Shown in pieces: positions 31,696 to 40,332 of a stretch of DNA of 64,000 nt (its first letter is position 1; each line of letters opens with the position of its first letter). Position numbers and translations under genes: made by a program. The notes under the pieces were generated by a model. That model searched no databases, was not told the origin of the DNA, and saw only the letters and a program-made list of their open reading frames with translations. This DNA comes from Chryseobacterium camelliae (lineage in GTDB: Bacteria; Bacteroidota; Bacteroidia; Flavobacteriales; Weeksellaceae), in assembly GCF_002770595.1 (NCBI RefSeq), contig NZ_CP022986.1, positions 3,472,001 to 3,536,000 on the forward strand, written 5' to 3'.

Positions 31696-32694
31696 TTATA
31701 CCCCATGCAGGAGTTTGTTGATTTTCCTTCTGGTCTGTACAGAAACCTGGTAGGCCTCTTCACGAAGCCTCTGTATTCTTCCTACGGGCTGGAAGACATT
31801 TTTGCTTTCAAACGGGTTGAATGAAAGCAGTTCATTACTGCACTCCCGAGGGTCAAGCAGTGAACCCTGATCTATCGTAACTACCCCTATTTTTATAAAG
31901 GGTGAATTTTTCCATTCTACGTTCAGCCTGTTGACCGGCTGGTTTTTAAGATCATAGCAAAGCTGGATATAGACATCAGCAGAAAAAGTATGGTCTGTTA
32001 AATAAGCCTCAACCGAAAGCCTCTGCTTCATTGATTTCCCGAAATGTTTTTCTACAGACTTCGGAACCAGTTTTATTTTGGCCATATGGTCACCCAACCG
32101 GTATGCTCCTACGGAATGATAACTGAAAGAAAGCATAAAATGATTTTTCTTCATCATCAGCTGGACTGCATTTTTGAGAAACGGTATGGTAAAAAAACAC
32201 GGCATCACCTTTAAAAACTGGGCCGCTGCTGCAAACAGGTTCAGTTTTTTTATGAAAGACCGGTTGACGTAGGTGAACAGTTTCAGAAAAGTGCTGACAG
32301 AATTAATGGGGAATAACGGGAAGTTAACCAATGGATAATTGGCGATGGTGCTTCCGTGGTCATTCATAATTTTCACGGCAAAGCCATACGCAGGAATATC
32401 TTTCCCCTTTTTCATTATTTTAGGATGGGCATTGGAAAGCCTTACTCGGATATCATATGCCTTCTTATCAAAAAAGGGCTGCAGGAATTCCGGGACAGAG
32501 TCTGAGATCTGGAAACGTCCCTTAGCTACAGCATAGGTTTTAGCATGGGCGTTCCGGGTAGCATAATTAACATCGCTTACAGATGAAGACTGCTCTACAA
32601 AATCTGCAATACTTTTTTTGTTGATTTCAAGAAGTACCTTTTCCCTCTCTGTCAGTTCATCAAATTTCCTGTTATATCTTAACGGCTCTGGCAT
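31696..32694 (-). CDS. Catalase-superfamily (catalase-like) protein
   Basis: 332 residues, shorter than true catalases (about 480). HAKTYAVAKGRFQI resembles the distal-His region, and SNELLSFNPFESKNVFQPVGRIQRLREEAYQ matches the C-terminal block of catalase-like heme proteins. The canonical proximal RxFxYxDTQ motif is not seen, so peroxide dismutation is uncertain; related short members act on fatty-acid hydroperoxides. Cytoplasmic, single gene, convergent with the NTF2-like gene. Confidence 0.75.
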   Translation of the reverse strand: MPEPLRYNRKFDELTEREKVLLEINKKSIADFVEQSSSVSDVNYATRNAHAKTYAVAKGRFQISDSVPEFLQPFFDKKAYDIRVRLSNAHPKIMKKGKDIPAYGFAVKIMNDHGSTIANYPLVNFPLFPINSVSTFLKLFTYVNRSFIKKLNLFAAAAQFLKVMPCFFTIPFLKNAVQLMMKKNHFMLSFSYHSVGAYRLGDHMAKIKLVPKSVEKHFGKSMKQRLSVEAYLTDHTFSADVYIQLCYDLKNQPVNRLNVEWKNSPFIKIGVVTIDQGSLLDPRECSNELLSFNPFESKNVFQPVGRIQRLREEAYQVSVQTRRKINKLLHGV

Positions 32695-32885
32695 CAGTTT
32701 TTAAGTCCAATAATAACGCCAAGTTCCGAATAGGATGTTAAGCCAGTATTAAGTATTTTTGAAATTATTTCGCGCCCCTGTGAAAATGGGATAATAATCA
32801 AAAGGATTGTCTGTCAACGCAGATATCAATCTGAAGTTATAGTGATTTAAAACAAAACAGGTCATCATCTTACGGCAATAAAAAG

Positions 32886-32893
32886 TATCTTTG
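32886..32893 (+). promoter_or_regulatory. -7 box of FKBP gene
   Basis: Exact TATCTTTG 14 bases before the ATG at 32908; the -33 element is not clear. Confidence 0.5.
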
Positions 32894-32907
32894 CAAAAAC
32901 AACAGCA

Positions 32908-33342
32908 ATGGGAGTATCCGATATATTACAGAAGCGCAAAAAAGAACAGGCTGAAAAAAACCTCAAAGACGGAAATGAATACAGGGAAGAATATGGTAAA
33001 AGGGAATCTGTGGTTACTTTGCCGAGCGGGCTGCAGTATGAAATCATTACGGAAGGAGACGGCGCCAAGCCGGGTCCGAAATCTACTGTAAAATGCCATT
33101 ACCATGGGACAACTATTTCCGGGAAAATCTTCGATAGCTCTGTAAAAAGAGGCCAGCCGGCATCGTTTCCTCTGAACAGGGTGATCGCCGGATGGACGGA
33201 AGCCCTTCAGCTGATGGCTGTAGGAAGCAAATGGAGACTTATTATTCCGCCGCACCTTGCCTACGGAGATCAGCAGATCAGCAAGGAAATAGGGCCGAAC
33301 AGCACCCTGGTTTTCGAAGTGGAACTCCTCGATATTAAATAA
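32908..33342 (+). CDS. FKBP-type peptidyl-prolyl cis-trans isomerase
   Basis: 144 residues. A charged N-terminal helix is followed by one FKBP domain (about 38-144) with VKCHYHGTTISGKIFDSS, FPLNRVIAGWTEALQLM (active-site VIAGW) and LAYGDQQ...STLVFEVELLDI. It has no signal peptide, so it acts in the cytoplasm as a proline isomerase and folding helper. Single-gene unit with its own promoter box and a strong terminator. Confidence 0.93.
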   Translation: MGVSDILQKRKKEQAEKNLKDGNEYREEYGKRESVVTLPSGLQYEIITEGDGAKPGPKSTVKCHYHGTTISGKIFDSSVKRGQPASFPLNRVIAGWTEALQLMAVGSKWRLIIPPHLAYGDQQISKEIGPNSTLVFEVELLDIK

Positions 33343-33364
33343 GGCTTACTTAAATATACCTTAA

Positions 33365-33394
33365 AAATTTACCCTGCTAAGGGTAAATTTTTTT
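33365..33394 (+). terminator. Terminator after FKBP gene
   Basis: Perfect 10-bp arms AAATTTACCC (33365-33374) and GGGTAAATTT (33381-33390), followed by T residues. Confidence 0.9.
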
Positions 33395-33512
33395 ATTTGT
33401 ATTATATTCGTTATGCATAATGCAGAGATTGAAGAAGGACCGGCAGTAAGAAGATGAAGCCTTTATTCTGCTATGGCTGAGGAATCAGTGGCATAATTAT
33501 AAAAATACATCT

Positions 33513-34463
33513 ATGAAAAAACTGTTGTACATTTTATTTGTTTTCAGCGTATTGACCTCCTGTGTGTCTAAAAAAAACCAGGCCATTAAACAGAATATCC
33601 TTACGTTGAAAGACAGCTACTGCAAAGCTCCTTTCCAATATAACTATTCCGAAAGACTGCCTTCCTATAACTCAGATTCCATCCTGCTGGCTAACAAAGA
33701 ACTCAAAGGGATGTTTTCAGATCAGAGTATATTGATCCTTAATGCTTTGGATAATCTTGATGAAGTCTATAAGATCATTAAACTTAAAAAAGATTCTTCG
33801 TTGGCTTCACAGGTACAGATCCTTCAGCTTAAAAGCAGGATCAACAGTAAGATAACGATTTCCCTGACAGAGCTTGATGCCGTAGCCGCAGAATTTGATT
33901 GTGAGGGAGAACGGGTAGCACAGATCGGGAATTATGTGGATAACCTGAACCAGTCCAGAAACAATAAGATGATCTTATATTCCATAGTTGCCGGAGCTGC
34001 GACTTCTATTGCCGGAGGAATTGTGAAAGACGGAGGATGGAGCAATGCCATTGATATCGGTGGTGGGGTACTGGGAGCCGGGTTCGGGCTTGCCACCCTG
34101 AACCCTAAAGGAAAAAAGGTAGAATTCATCCATCAGAGGAACCTGCTGAGGGATATATGGAAGGAAAAGCTGGAGTCACCCAATTTTCCTCCTTTTATCT
34201 GGTACATGTATACAGAGAAAAAATTCTCCAATAAAGAAAAACATTCCATCATCAGCAGCATGAAAGAAAGATGGCTTCATTACCAGTTTGATGATGATCA
34301 GGAAAAAGCAGACCAGTCCGTTATATTTAAGGATGGAGGCTATTACCGGTCGGATGATCTCCATAACCGTGCAGCCATGCTTAATCAGATGCAATCCGCT
34401 ACCAGAACCATCAACCAGAATATAAACTACCTTTTATTGGACCTGGACAAACTGATTTTATAA
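33513..34463 (+). CDS. Hypothetical lipoprotein
   Basis: 316 residues with a lipoprotein signal peptide (lipobox LTSC, Cys about residue 17). Helical N-terminal half with Cys residues, then a glycine-rich hydrophobic stretch (about 150-195; SIVAGAATSIAGGIVKDGG and GGGVLGAGFGLATL) that could insert in a membrane. The C-terminal helical part shows no known motif. Not recognised. The Gly-rich motif resembles small membrane-active segments, but no toxin family can be named. Confidence 0.65.
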   Translation: MKKLLYILFVFSVLTSCVSKKNQAIKQNILTLKDSYCKAPFQYNYSERLPSYNSDSILLANKELKGMFSDQSILILNALDNLDEVYKIIKLKKDSSLASQVQILQLKSRINSKITISLTELDAVAAEFDCEGERVAQIGNYVDNLNQSRNNKMILYSIVAGAATSIAGGIVKDGGWSNAIDIGGGVLGAGFGLATLNPKGKKVEFIHQRNLLRDIWKEKLESPNFPPFIWYMYTEKKFSNKEKHSIISSMKERWLHYQFDDDQEKADQSVIFKDGGYYRSDDLHNRAAMLNQMQSATRTINQNINYLLLDLDKLIL

Positions 34464-34548
34464 CTGTATTAAAGAAATTCACAATCAGATCTTTACCGGC
34501 CGAAAAATACAACTTTTGAATTTGTACATTTGCTTTTTATCTCTATTC

Positions 34549-35118
34549 ATGTCGGAATTAAAGAAAATCAGGGAAGCGCAGCATTTGACACAGGAAGAAC
34601 TGGCGGTAAAGTCCGGCCTTTCAGTCAGGACCATCCAGCGGATCGAATCAGGGACTATTCCCAGAGGGTATACCCTGAAAACATTGGCTTCCAGCCTCAG
34701 TATTCCCGAAGAAGATTTACTGATCCCGGCTGCTCCTGCGGAAATAAAAAATGATGAACCGGCTCCGGTACTGGAGAAAGCAGAAGCTGCAAATGATACC
34801 GCCGTTAAAACAATCAATCTTTCTTCACTCCCTGTGGCCTGGTTTCCGGTTGCCAATTTTCTTTTGCCGTTATTGCTGCTGTATTGTTTAAAAGAGAAAT
34901 CCTCATTGGCAAAACAGATCATTTCGCTGCAGATATTTTTATCCGTCATTTTGCCGGTTATCTTTATGCTGGTGGTTTTTCTGAAGCTCGGCCATGCCTC
35001 CGTTACATTCACTATGATCCTGCTGACCCTTGTTAATATCTATATTATCCTTAGGAATGCCTATGAGATTGACCGGAAACAGAAACTTTTTTATAAGCTG
35101 AATTTCAGTCTTCTATAA
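34549..35118 (+). CDS. XRE-family regulator with membrane helices
   Basis: 189 residues from the ATG at 34549; the in-frame region upstream holds a -7 box (TACATTTG, 34525-34532), so earlier starts are unlikely. An XRE HTH (about 3-58; LKKIREAQHLTQEELAVKSGLSVRTIQRIESG) and a linker precede three predicted membrane helices (about 98-117, 125-148, 152-172). It is a membrane-anchored DNA-binding protein, probably sensing an envelope signal. Single gene. Confidence 0.85.
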   Translation: MSELKKIREAQHLTQEELAVKSGLSVRTIQRIESGTIPRGYTLKTLASSLSIPEEDLLIPAAPAEIKNDEPAPVLEKAEAANDTAVKTINLSSLPVAWFPVANFLLPLLLLYCLKEKSSLAKQIISLQIFLSVILPVIFMLVVFLKLGHASVTFTMILLTLVNIYIILRNAYEIDRKQKLFYKLNFSLL

Positions 35119-35204
35119 TGCTGTCAGGTAATTGTCGGGTTTTTGTCAGGTCTGTTTTTAAGTTGGCATCGGATTATTTCTGAACCTTTGTCGAAAATAA
35201 TTGA

Positions 35205-36671
35205 ATGCAAAAATTTGCCCTGCTCATCCCTGTGATGATCTTCCTTATTATTGGCAGCATGAAAGCCCAGATCGATAAAAATTCACCGTTGTTTACAGAA
35301 CTTAAAAAACAGGACAGCCTCTTTTTTGAACGGGGTTTTAATCATTGTGACATGGCTTACCTGAAAAAATCTGTTGATGATGATCTTAGGTTTTACCATG
35401 ATAACGGAGGCTTTCAGGACAAAAAGCTGTTTCTGGAAAGAATGAAGCAGAATATCTGCTCCAATCCTGGTCAGAAGCCCATCCGTAAACGAATAGAAAA
35501 GAGCATTGAAGTTTTTCCTTTATACAGCAACGGAAACCTGTATGGAGCCATACAATCCGGGGAGCATCAGTTCTATATCCGGGAAAAAAACAAAGAAGAT
35601 GTATTGGGCGGCCAGGCAAAATTTACTACCGTCTGGATCAAAAAGGAAGACAGGTGGACCATTAGCGACATTCTCAGCTATAACCATCACGAACCCGGTA
35701 AGTCGGAGGTTATGGATAATCTGGAACAATTGCTGAAAGACAACCGTATCCCAACACTAGGATTAGGCATCATTGAAAACGGAAAACTGACCCAGATACG
35801 GGTTATGGGAACTCTTGATGGCAAGGCAACAGCATCAGTTAACAGTCTTTTTAATGTAGCCTCTTTAACCAAACCGGTAACAGCCATGATTGCGTTGCGA
35901 TTGGTAAGCCTTGGGAAATGGAACCTTGATGAGCCGCTTGATCACTACTGGACAGATCCGGATATCGCCCATGATCCGCGGCATAAGCTGCTGACCACAC
36001 GTTTGATTTTGAGCCACCAAACCGGTTTCCCGAACTGGAGATGGCAAACTAAAGATCAAAAACTCAGTTTCGGATTCGATCCCGGAACCCGATACCAGTA
36101 TTCCGGGGAAGGTTTTGAGTATCTGCGGAAAGCTTTGGAAAACAAATTCCATAAGAACCTGGAACAGTTAGCTGAAGAATTCATTTTCCAGCCGCTTGAT
36201 ATGCATGATACCAGTTATGTATGGAATAAAAAGAAAAACTCAGGAAAAACGGTGACAGGCTATGATAAAAACCTGAAGCCTTACGCAACGGTAATAAACA
36301 CAACACCTAATGCGGCCGATGACCTGATGACTTCCGTAGAAGAGTACGGTCATTTCCTAACGGCCGTTATGAATAATGAATTGCTTTCACCCGAGGTTTT
36401 CAAGGAAATGATGACCCGGCAGGTGCAAACAAAACAGGATAAATACTTCGGGCTTGGTTTTGAAATATACGATTTGGGGAATAATGAAATTGCCCTTTCA
36501 CACGGTGGTTCCGATCAGGGGGTGAATACCCTTGTTTTTCTTTTGCCGAAAACACAACAGGGCCTCATTATTTTCACCAATACTGATCAAGGGCATACCA
36601 TCTATGAAACCCTGATTAACCGGTACCTCGGAGCATCAGGAAAGAAGATCATACAGATCGAAACCCGATAG
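35205..36671 (+). CDS. NTF2-like (DUF4440-type) - serine hydrolase (beta-lactamase fold) fusion
   Basis: 488 residues. Signal peptide to about residue 21, an N-terminal NTF2-like domain (about 35-160) and a serine beta-lactamase-like domain (about 165-480) with SxxK at 220-223 (SLTK), the YSG variant of YxN (in YQYSGEG) and the HGG motif (SHGGSDQG). All active-site motifs are present, so it should be a class C-like esterase, peptidase or PBP-like hydrolase acting in the periplasm. True lactamase activity cannot be inferred. Confidence 0.88.
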   Translation: MQKFALLIPVMIFLIIGSMKAQIDKNSPLFTELKKQDSLFFERGFNHCDMAYLKKSVDDDLRFYHDNGGFQDKKLFLERMKQNICSNPGQKPIRKRIEKSIEVFPLYSNGNLYGAIQSGEHQFYIREKNKEDVLGGQAKFTTVWIKKEDRWTISDILSYNHHEPGKSEVMDNLEQLLKDNRIPTLGLGIIENGKLTQIRVMGTLDGKATASVNSLFNVASLTKPVTAMIALRLVSLGKWNLDEPLDHYWTDPDIAHDPRHKLLTTRLILSHQTGFPNWRWQTKDQKLSFGFDPGTRYQYSGEGFEYLRKALENKFHKNLEQLAEEFIFQPLDMHDTSYVWNKKKNSGKTVTGYDKNLKPYATVINTTPNAADDLMTSVEEYGHFLTAVMNNELLSPEVFKEMMTRQVQTKQDKYFGLGFEIYDLGNNEIALSHGGSDQGVNTLVFLLPKTQQGLIIFTNTDQGHTIYETLINRYLGASGKKIIQIETR

Positions 36672-36699
36672 TACAACAATCAATCAAAGCATAATCAAA

Positions 36700-36730
36700 T
36701 TTAAATGTAAATAAATTTGTTACATTTAAA
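36700..36730. promoter_or_regulatory. Rrf2 operator 1 (own promoter)
   Basis: Perfect 11-bp inverted repeat TTTAAATGTAA (36700-36710) and TTACATTTAAA (36720-36730) with a 9-base spacer that contains the -33 TTG (36717-36719). Confidence 0.8.
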
Positions 36731-36746
36731 AAAGTTTATATCTTTG
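36717..36746 (+). promoter_or_regulatory. Rrf2 gene promoter
   Basis: TTG (36717-36719), 19 bases, TATCTTTG (36739-36746): full consensus match. Confidence 0.88.
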
Positions 36747-36758
36747 CAGAGCATTGAT

Positions 36759-37169
36759 ATGAACAATACCAGATTTGCAACCGCAATACATATTATGACT
36801 CTACTGGCAGACAGTCCTCACGACTGGCTGACTTCTGAATGGATGGCGGGAAGCATTAACATCAATCCCGTTATCGTGCGTAAGGAATTAAGCGTTCTCA
36901 GGGAGGCCGGCCTGATCATCAGCCGCCAGGGAAAAGAAGGAGGGAGTCGTTTGGCCAGGAATGCGGGAGACATCACGATATCTGAGATTTATGCAGCAGT
37001 AAAGAATACTGAGGTACTGGGAAAGAAAAACCTGAATCCCAATCCTGTATGTCCTGTAGGAAAGGACATTAACAGCCATCTCAATAACCTGTTCAGCGAG
37101 ACGAATAAACTCGTTGCAGAGTTTTTGGGTAATAAAACACTGCAGGCATTTACAGATCAGTTTAAATAA
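36759..37169 (+). CDS. Rrf2-family transcriptional regulator
   Basis: 136 residues from the ATG at 36759, 13 bases behind the -7 box; upstream in-frame codons lie inside the promoter. Winged HTH (about 2-75) with SEWMAGSININPVIVRKELSVLREAGLI and GKEGGSRLA. Only one Cys (NPVCPVG) is present, so it cannot bind an Fe-S cluster the way IscR or NsrR do. It is more like the YwnA/CymR-type members. Matching operators lie before its own gene and before the NAD(P)-binding protein gene 56 bases downstream. Confidence 0.9.
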   Translation: MNNTRFATAIHIMTLLADSPHDWLTSEWMAGSININPVIVRKELSVLREAGLIISRQGKEGGSRLARNAGDITISEIYAAVKNTEVLGKKNLNPNPVCPVGKDINSHLNNLFSETNKLVAEFLGNKTLQAFTDQFK

Positions 37170-37182
37170 AAAATTTTATCAG

Positions 37183-37209
37183 TAAATGTAACAAAATATA
37201 TTACAATTA
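37183..37209. promoter_or_regulatory. Rrf2 operator 2 (target gene)
   Basis: TAAATGTAA (37183-37191), 9 bases, TTACAATTA (37201-37209): the same TGTAA-N9-TTACA core and spacing as operator 1, with one mismatch between arms. It lies 16 bases before the ATG of the NAD(P)-binding protein. Confidence 0.75.
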
Positions 37210-37225
37210 ATTAAAATAAATCATT

Positions 37226-37876
37226 ATGAAAAAAGTAGCAGTAATCGGGGCCACAGGATTTGTAGGAACCCATGTCGTAAAGGAATTGTCTGAAAGAGGA
37301 TACCAGGTGGAAGCTCTGGCAAGGGATACCTCAAAAGTTCAGCAACATGAAAATGTGACCGCCAAAAGCATTGATGTAAATAATGTGGAAGCACTGGCTG
37401 AAGTCCTGAAAGGAAATGATGCCGTAATCAATACATTCAATGCCGGATGGACGAACCCGAATCTGTATGATGACTTCCTGAACGGCTCCGTCAACATTGA
37501 AAAAGCTGTGGAAAAATCAGGGGTTAAAAGATTCATCACGGTAGGGGGCGCAGGAAGCCTGTATATCAATGGAAAACAATTGGTAGACGGCCCTGATTTC
37601 CCGCAGGATATCAAGCCCGGAGCACAGGCAGCCAGGGATTACCTGAACAAAATCAAAGAAAATACAACACTGGACTGGACGTTCTTCAGCCCGGCTATTG
37701 AAATGCATCCGGGAACAGCAGGCGTAAGAATTGGAAAATACAGGACAGCCTTGGAAAACCCGGTTTTTGACGAAAACGGAAGGAGCGTGCTTTCTGTGGA
37801 AGATGTGGCGGTGGTTCTCGCAGATGAACTGGAGCAGAACAACCATATCCGTGAGCGGTTTACGGCAGCGTATTAA
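37226..37876 (+). CDS. NAD(P)-binding (atypical SDR, NmrA-like) oxidoreductase
   Basis: 216 residues. The Rossmann motif GATGFVG (8-14) is at the N-terminus, with SIDVNN (ribose/adenine side) and TVGGAGSLY following; there is no classical YxxxK pair. This places it in the NAD(P)H-binding NmrA/HSCARG-like group, which act as redox sensors or reductases of quinones. It is paired with the Rrf2 regulator through the shared operator, so induction by an electrophile or oxidant is likely; that is inference. It ends at a strong shared terminator. Confidence 0.85.
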   Translation: MKKVAVIGATGFVGTHVVKELSERGYQVEALARDTSKVQQHENVTAKSIDVNNVEALAEVLKGNDAVINTFNAGWTNPNLYDDFLNGSVNIEKAVEKSGVKRFITVGGAGSLYINGKQLVDGPDFPQDIKPGAQAARDYLNKIKENTTLDWTFFSPAIEMHPGTAGVRIGKYRTALENPVFDENGRSVLSVEDVAVVLADELEQNNHIRERFTAAY

Positions 37877-37897
37877 ATTAATATTGAAAATAAAAGG

Positions 37898-37938
37898 AAA
37901 AATTTCGGCGGCTGTCAAAGACAGCCGCCGAAATTTTT
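37898..37938. terminator. Long bidirectional terminator
   Basis: Perfect 19-bp arms (37898-37916 and 37920-37938) with loop AAA, flanked by A and T runs. It lies between the convergent oxidoreductase and peptidase genes and overlaps the peptidase stop codon. Confidence 0.95.
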
Positions 37939-38923
37939 ATAAGCTCATAAACAGCCGCGGGTTCACGGGAGTATTGTTTTTATGGACTTCGTAATGCAGG
38001 TGCGGCCCTGTAGACCGGCCTGAATTGCCTGACTTAGCAATCACATCACCCACTTTCACTTTATCATTGGTTTTCGCGATCAGTTCCGACAGGTGGCCGT
38101 ACAGAGTGGCCAGTCCGTTACCGTGGGAAACAATCACACAATTTCCGTAGCCTCCTTTCTGCCCCGAGAAAATAACGGTGCCGGCAGCAGCGGCTTTTAC
38201 AGCGGATCCGTAAGCAACTGCAATGTCAAGACCCTTATGGAACTGCATCTGGTCTTCTTCTGCTGGCGCATGGTCTCTCTCAGCAGGAGCTTTAGAAGCT
38301 GGTGCATTCGCAACCGGTGCCGCAACGTTCGATGCTTTAGGCGTGACCATTACCTTTACTTCTCTTTTGTTTCCGTAACTGTCCGTCAGCTCTACAATTT
38401 TTTCCACCGGTTCAGCTTTTACCTCTGCTATGGCAGGTTTGGCTGCCGCAGCAGCATTAGGCTTTACCGAAGCATATACGGTTTTAAACGGGATCGGATT
38501 TTTCCTGATGCCGAAATTGGATGATATATATCCGTCCGCAGGCATTCCGAGCGGTACCTGCATCAGTTTTTGCTGAAGATCCATCAGGTACTGGCTGTAC
38601 CGGTTGGATTGCCTGGCAAGGTATACGGAATTTGAAATGCTGTCATGATTAAGGACCATCAGGTTTTCATTGGGGATATTCTTGGATTTCAGGAATGAAT
38701 TCAGCTGAGCTACCGTGCGGTCTACCAGGCTGAGGTCGGTTTTCATTTTCAGGTAATCCACGCTGTCTTTCTCTGTGTTAATCCTTACCAGGTTTACCTG
38801 GTAATTTTTGTCATCCTTCTCGGAAAATAATCTGGCAATAAGAATGCCCTGTACAAAAACAATACATAAAAGCACACCGATAAGAACATTGACGTTCTTT
38901 CTGTTGTTGAGAAATCTCTTCAT
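37937..38923 (-). CDS. M23 metallopeptidase (LytM domain), membrane-anchored
   Basis: 328 residues. An N-terminal membrane helix (13-31) is followed by a helical region (about 40-125) and the M23 domain. Zinc ligands H229 and D233 are in HKGLDIA, and H308/H310 in GPHLHYE, so the active site is complete. Between the opening GYISSNFGIRKNP (131-143) and FHKGLD sits an insertion of roughly 80 residues rich in Ala, Pro and Lys (about 147-226), longer than the usual loop. It probably cleaves peptidoglycan cross-links in the periplasm. Confidence 0.9.
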   Translation of the reverse strand: MKRFLNNRKNVNVLIGVLLCIVFVQGILIARLFSEKDDKNYQVNLVRINTEKDSVDYLKMKTDLSLVDRTVAQLNSFLKSKNIPNENLMVLNHDSISNSVYLARQSNRYSQYLMDLQQKLMQVPLGMPADGYISSNFGIRKNPIPFKTVYASVKPNAAAAAKPAIAEVKAEPVEKIVELTDSYGNKREVKVMVTPKASNVAAPVANAPASKAPAERDHAPAEEDQMQFHKGLDIAVAYGSAVKAAAAGTVIFSGQKGGYGNCVIVSHGNGLATLYGHLSELIAKTNDKVKVGDVIAKSGNSGRSTGPHLHYEVHKNNTPVNPRLFMSL

Positions 38924-39145
38924 TTTCTTCTCTTAAGTAGGTAAGCAGTTTCGAAGCTGCAAATTTAATTAAAATAACAGAATTGCATATTATTTTATTA
39001 AATTTTAATATTTATATCTGTTTAACGGATAAGTTGACATTTGATTGCCCCACAATATTATTTTTGGCGAAAAATAACTTTTATCATCATCTTCGGGCGG
39101 CGGTTACGTCTTTGTTTTAATATATTTGCAGTTCACATTTCAATT

Positions 39146-40186
39146 ATGGCTAAAAAGAAAACCGATTCAGAATCTTCAAATCCGAAAAAAAACAAAAAGG
39201 ATATTGCTGTAGGAGTGATAGGAAGCGGAAGTTTTGCAACTGCGATCGTCAAAATGCTGGTTGAAAACTGCAGGGTGGTGCACTGGTGCGTAAGAAATGA
39301 ATTTGTAAAAGGAGCCATTGAGCTCCGCGGGCATAATCCTACCTACCTTACAGCCGTTAATTTCAACCTGAAACATTTGAAACTGACCACCGATGTCAAT
39401 GAGCTGGTGTCTTCCTGTGAAGTGGTAGTGCTCGCTACACCATCTATCTATCTGTCGGATACGCTTGATAAAATGAGTGTGGAGTGTACGGAAAAAGTTT
39501 TCGTTTCGGCCATCAAGGGGATTATTCCCAAGGTTAATGATGTCGTAGCCCATTATCTGAAAGATGAATTTAAGATCGGATTCAGGAACCAGGCCGTTAT
39601 TGCCGGTCCGTGTCATGCCGAAGAAGTAGCGATGGAAAGGTTATCGTACCTGACCATAGCAACTGTGGAAGATGAAGTTTCAGAAAAGCTGGAGAGCATC
39701 TTCAGTTCAGATTTTATCAAGGTACATTCCAGCAAAGATATCCTCGGCAATGAATACAGTGCCATCCTTAAAAATATTTTTGCCATAGGCGCGGGTATTG
39801 CCAGCGGTCTGGGATATGGGGATAACTTTACAGCAGTTTTCGTCTCCAATGCCATCCGCGAAATGGAAACCTTCCTTGAATCCATTTATGAAGCACCGCG
39901 GGATGTGAATGAAAGTGCGTACCTGGGAGATTTACTGGTAACAGCTTATTCCCTGTTTTCCAGGAACCGTAACCTTGGAAACCTGATCGGTAAAGGGTAT
40001 ACGGTAAAATCGGCAATCCAGTCCATGAACATGGTGGCAGAAGGGTATTACGCCGCAGATTCCATCTACAAGACGGCCAAACAGAAAGGATTGAAGCTTC
40101 CGATTATCGATACTATTTACGGCATTCTGTATGAAGGCAAGAATGCAGAAAAACAATTCAGGAAACTGACGGCTAAACTTAACTGA
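39146..40186 (+). CDS. gpsA: NAD(P)H-dependent glycerol-3-phosphate dehydrogenase
   Basis: 346 residues from the ATG at 39146. A longer in-frame start would include the -7 box TATATTTG (39121-39128), so it is rejected. Lys-rich N-terminal tail, then the dinucleotide motif VGVIGSGSFATAI, SAIKGIIP, AGPCHAEEV (family GPSHAEEV) and KNIFAIGAGIASGLGYGDN, all diagnostic of GpsA. It converts dihydroxyacetone phosphate to glycerol-3-phosphate for phospholipid synthesis. The Lys-rich extension is unusual but common in flavobacteria. Confidence 0.95.
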   Translation: MAKKKTDSESSNPKKNKKDIAVGVIGSGSFATAIVKMLVENCRVVHWCVRNEFVKGAIELRGHNPTYLTAVNFNLKHLKLTTDVNELVSSCEVVVLATPSIYLSDTLDKMSVECTEKVFVSAIKGIIPKVNDVVAHYLKDEFKIGFRNQAVIAGPCHAEEVAMERLSYLTIATVEDEVSEKLESIFSSDFIKVHSSKDILGNEYSAILKNIFAIGAGIASGLGYGDNFTAVFVSNAIREMETFLESIYEAPRDVNESAYLGDLLVTAYSLFSRNRNLGNLIGKGYTVKSAIQSMNMVAEGYYAADSIYKTAKQKGLKLPIIDTIYGILYEGKNAEKQFRKLTAKLN

Positions 40187-40332
40187 TTCATCAATACATA
40201 CAGCAACTTGTATTAAGGCCGTTGAATAAAATTCTCCGGCAATACACTGATGTCCGTAAAAGTCATGTTAAAAATCTTAAAGGAGTTTCTGTTTTAATAA
40301 CTTTTCCCGAAATTTGATATAAAATTTAGGAT

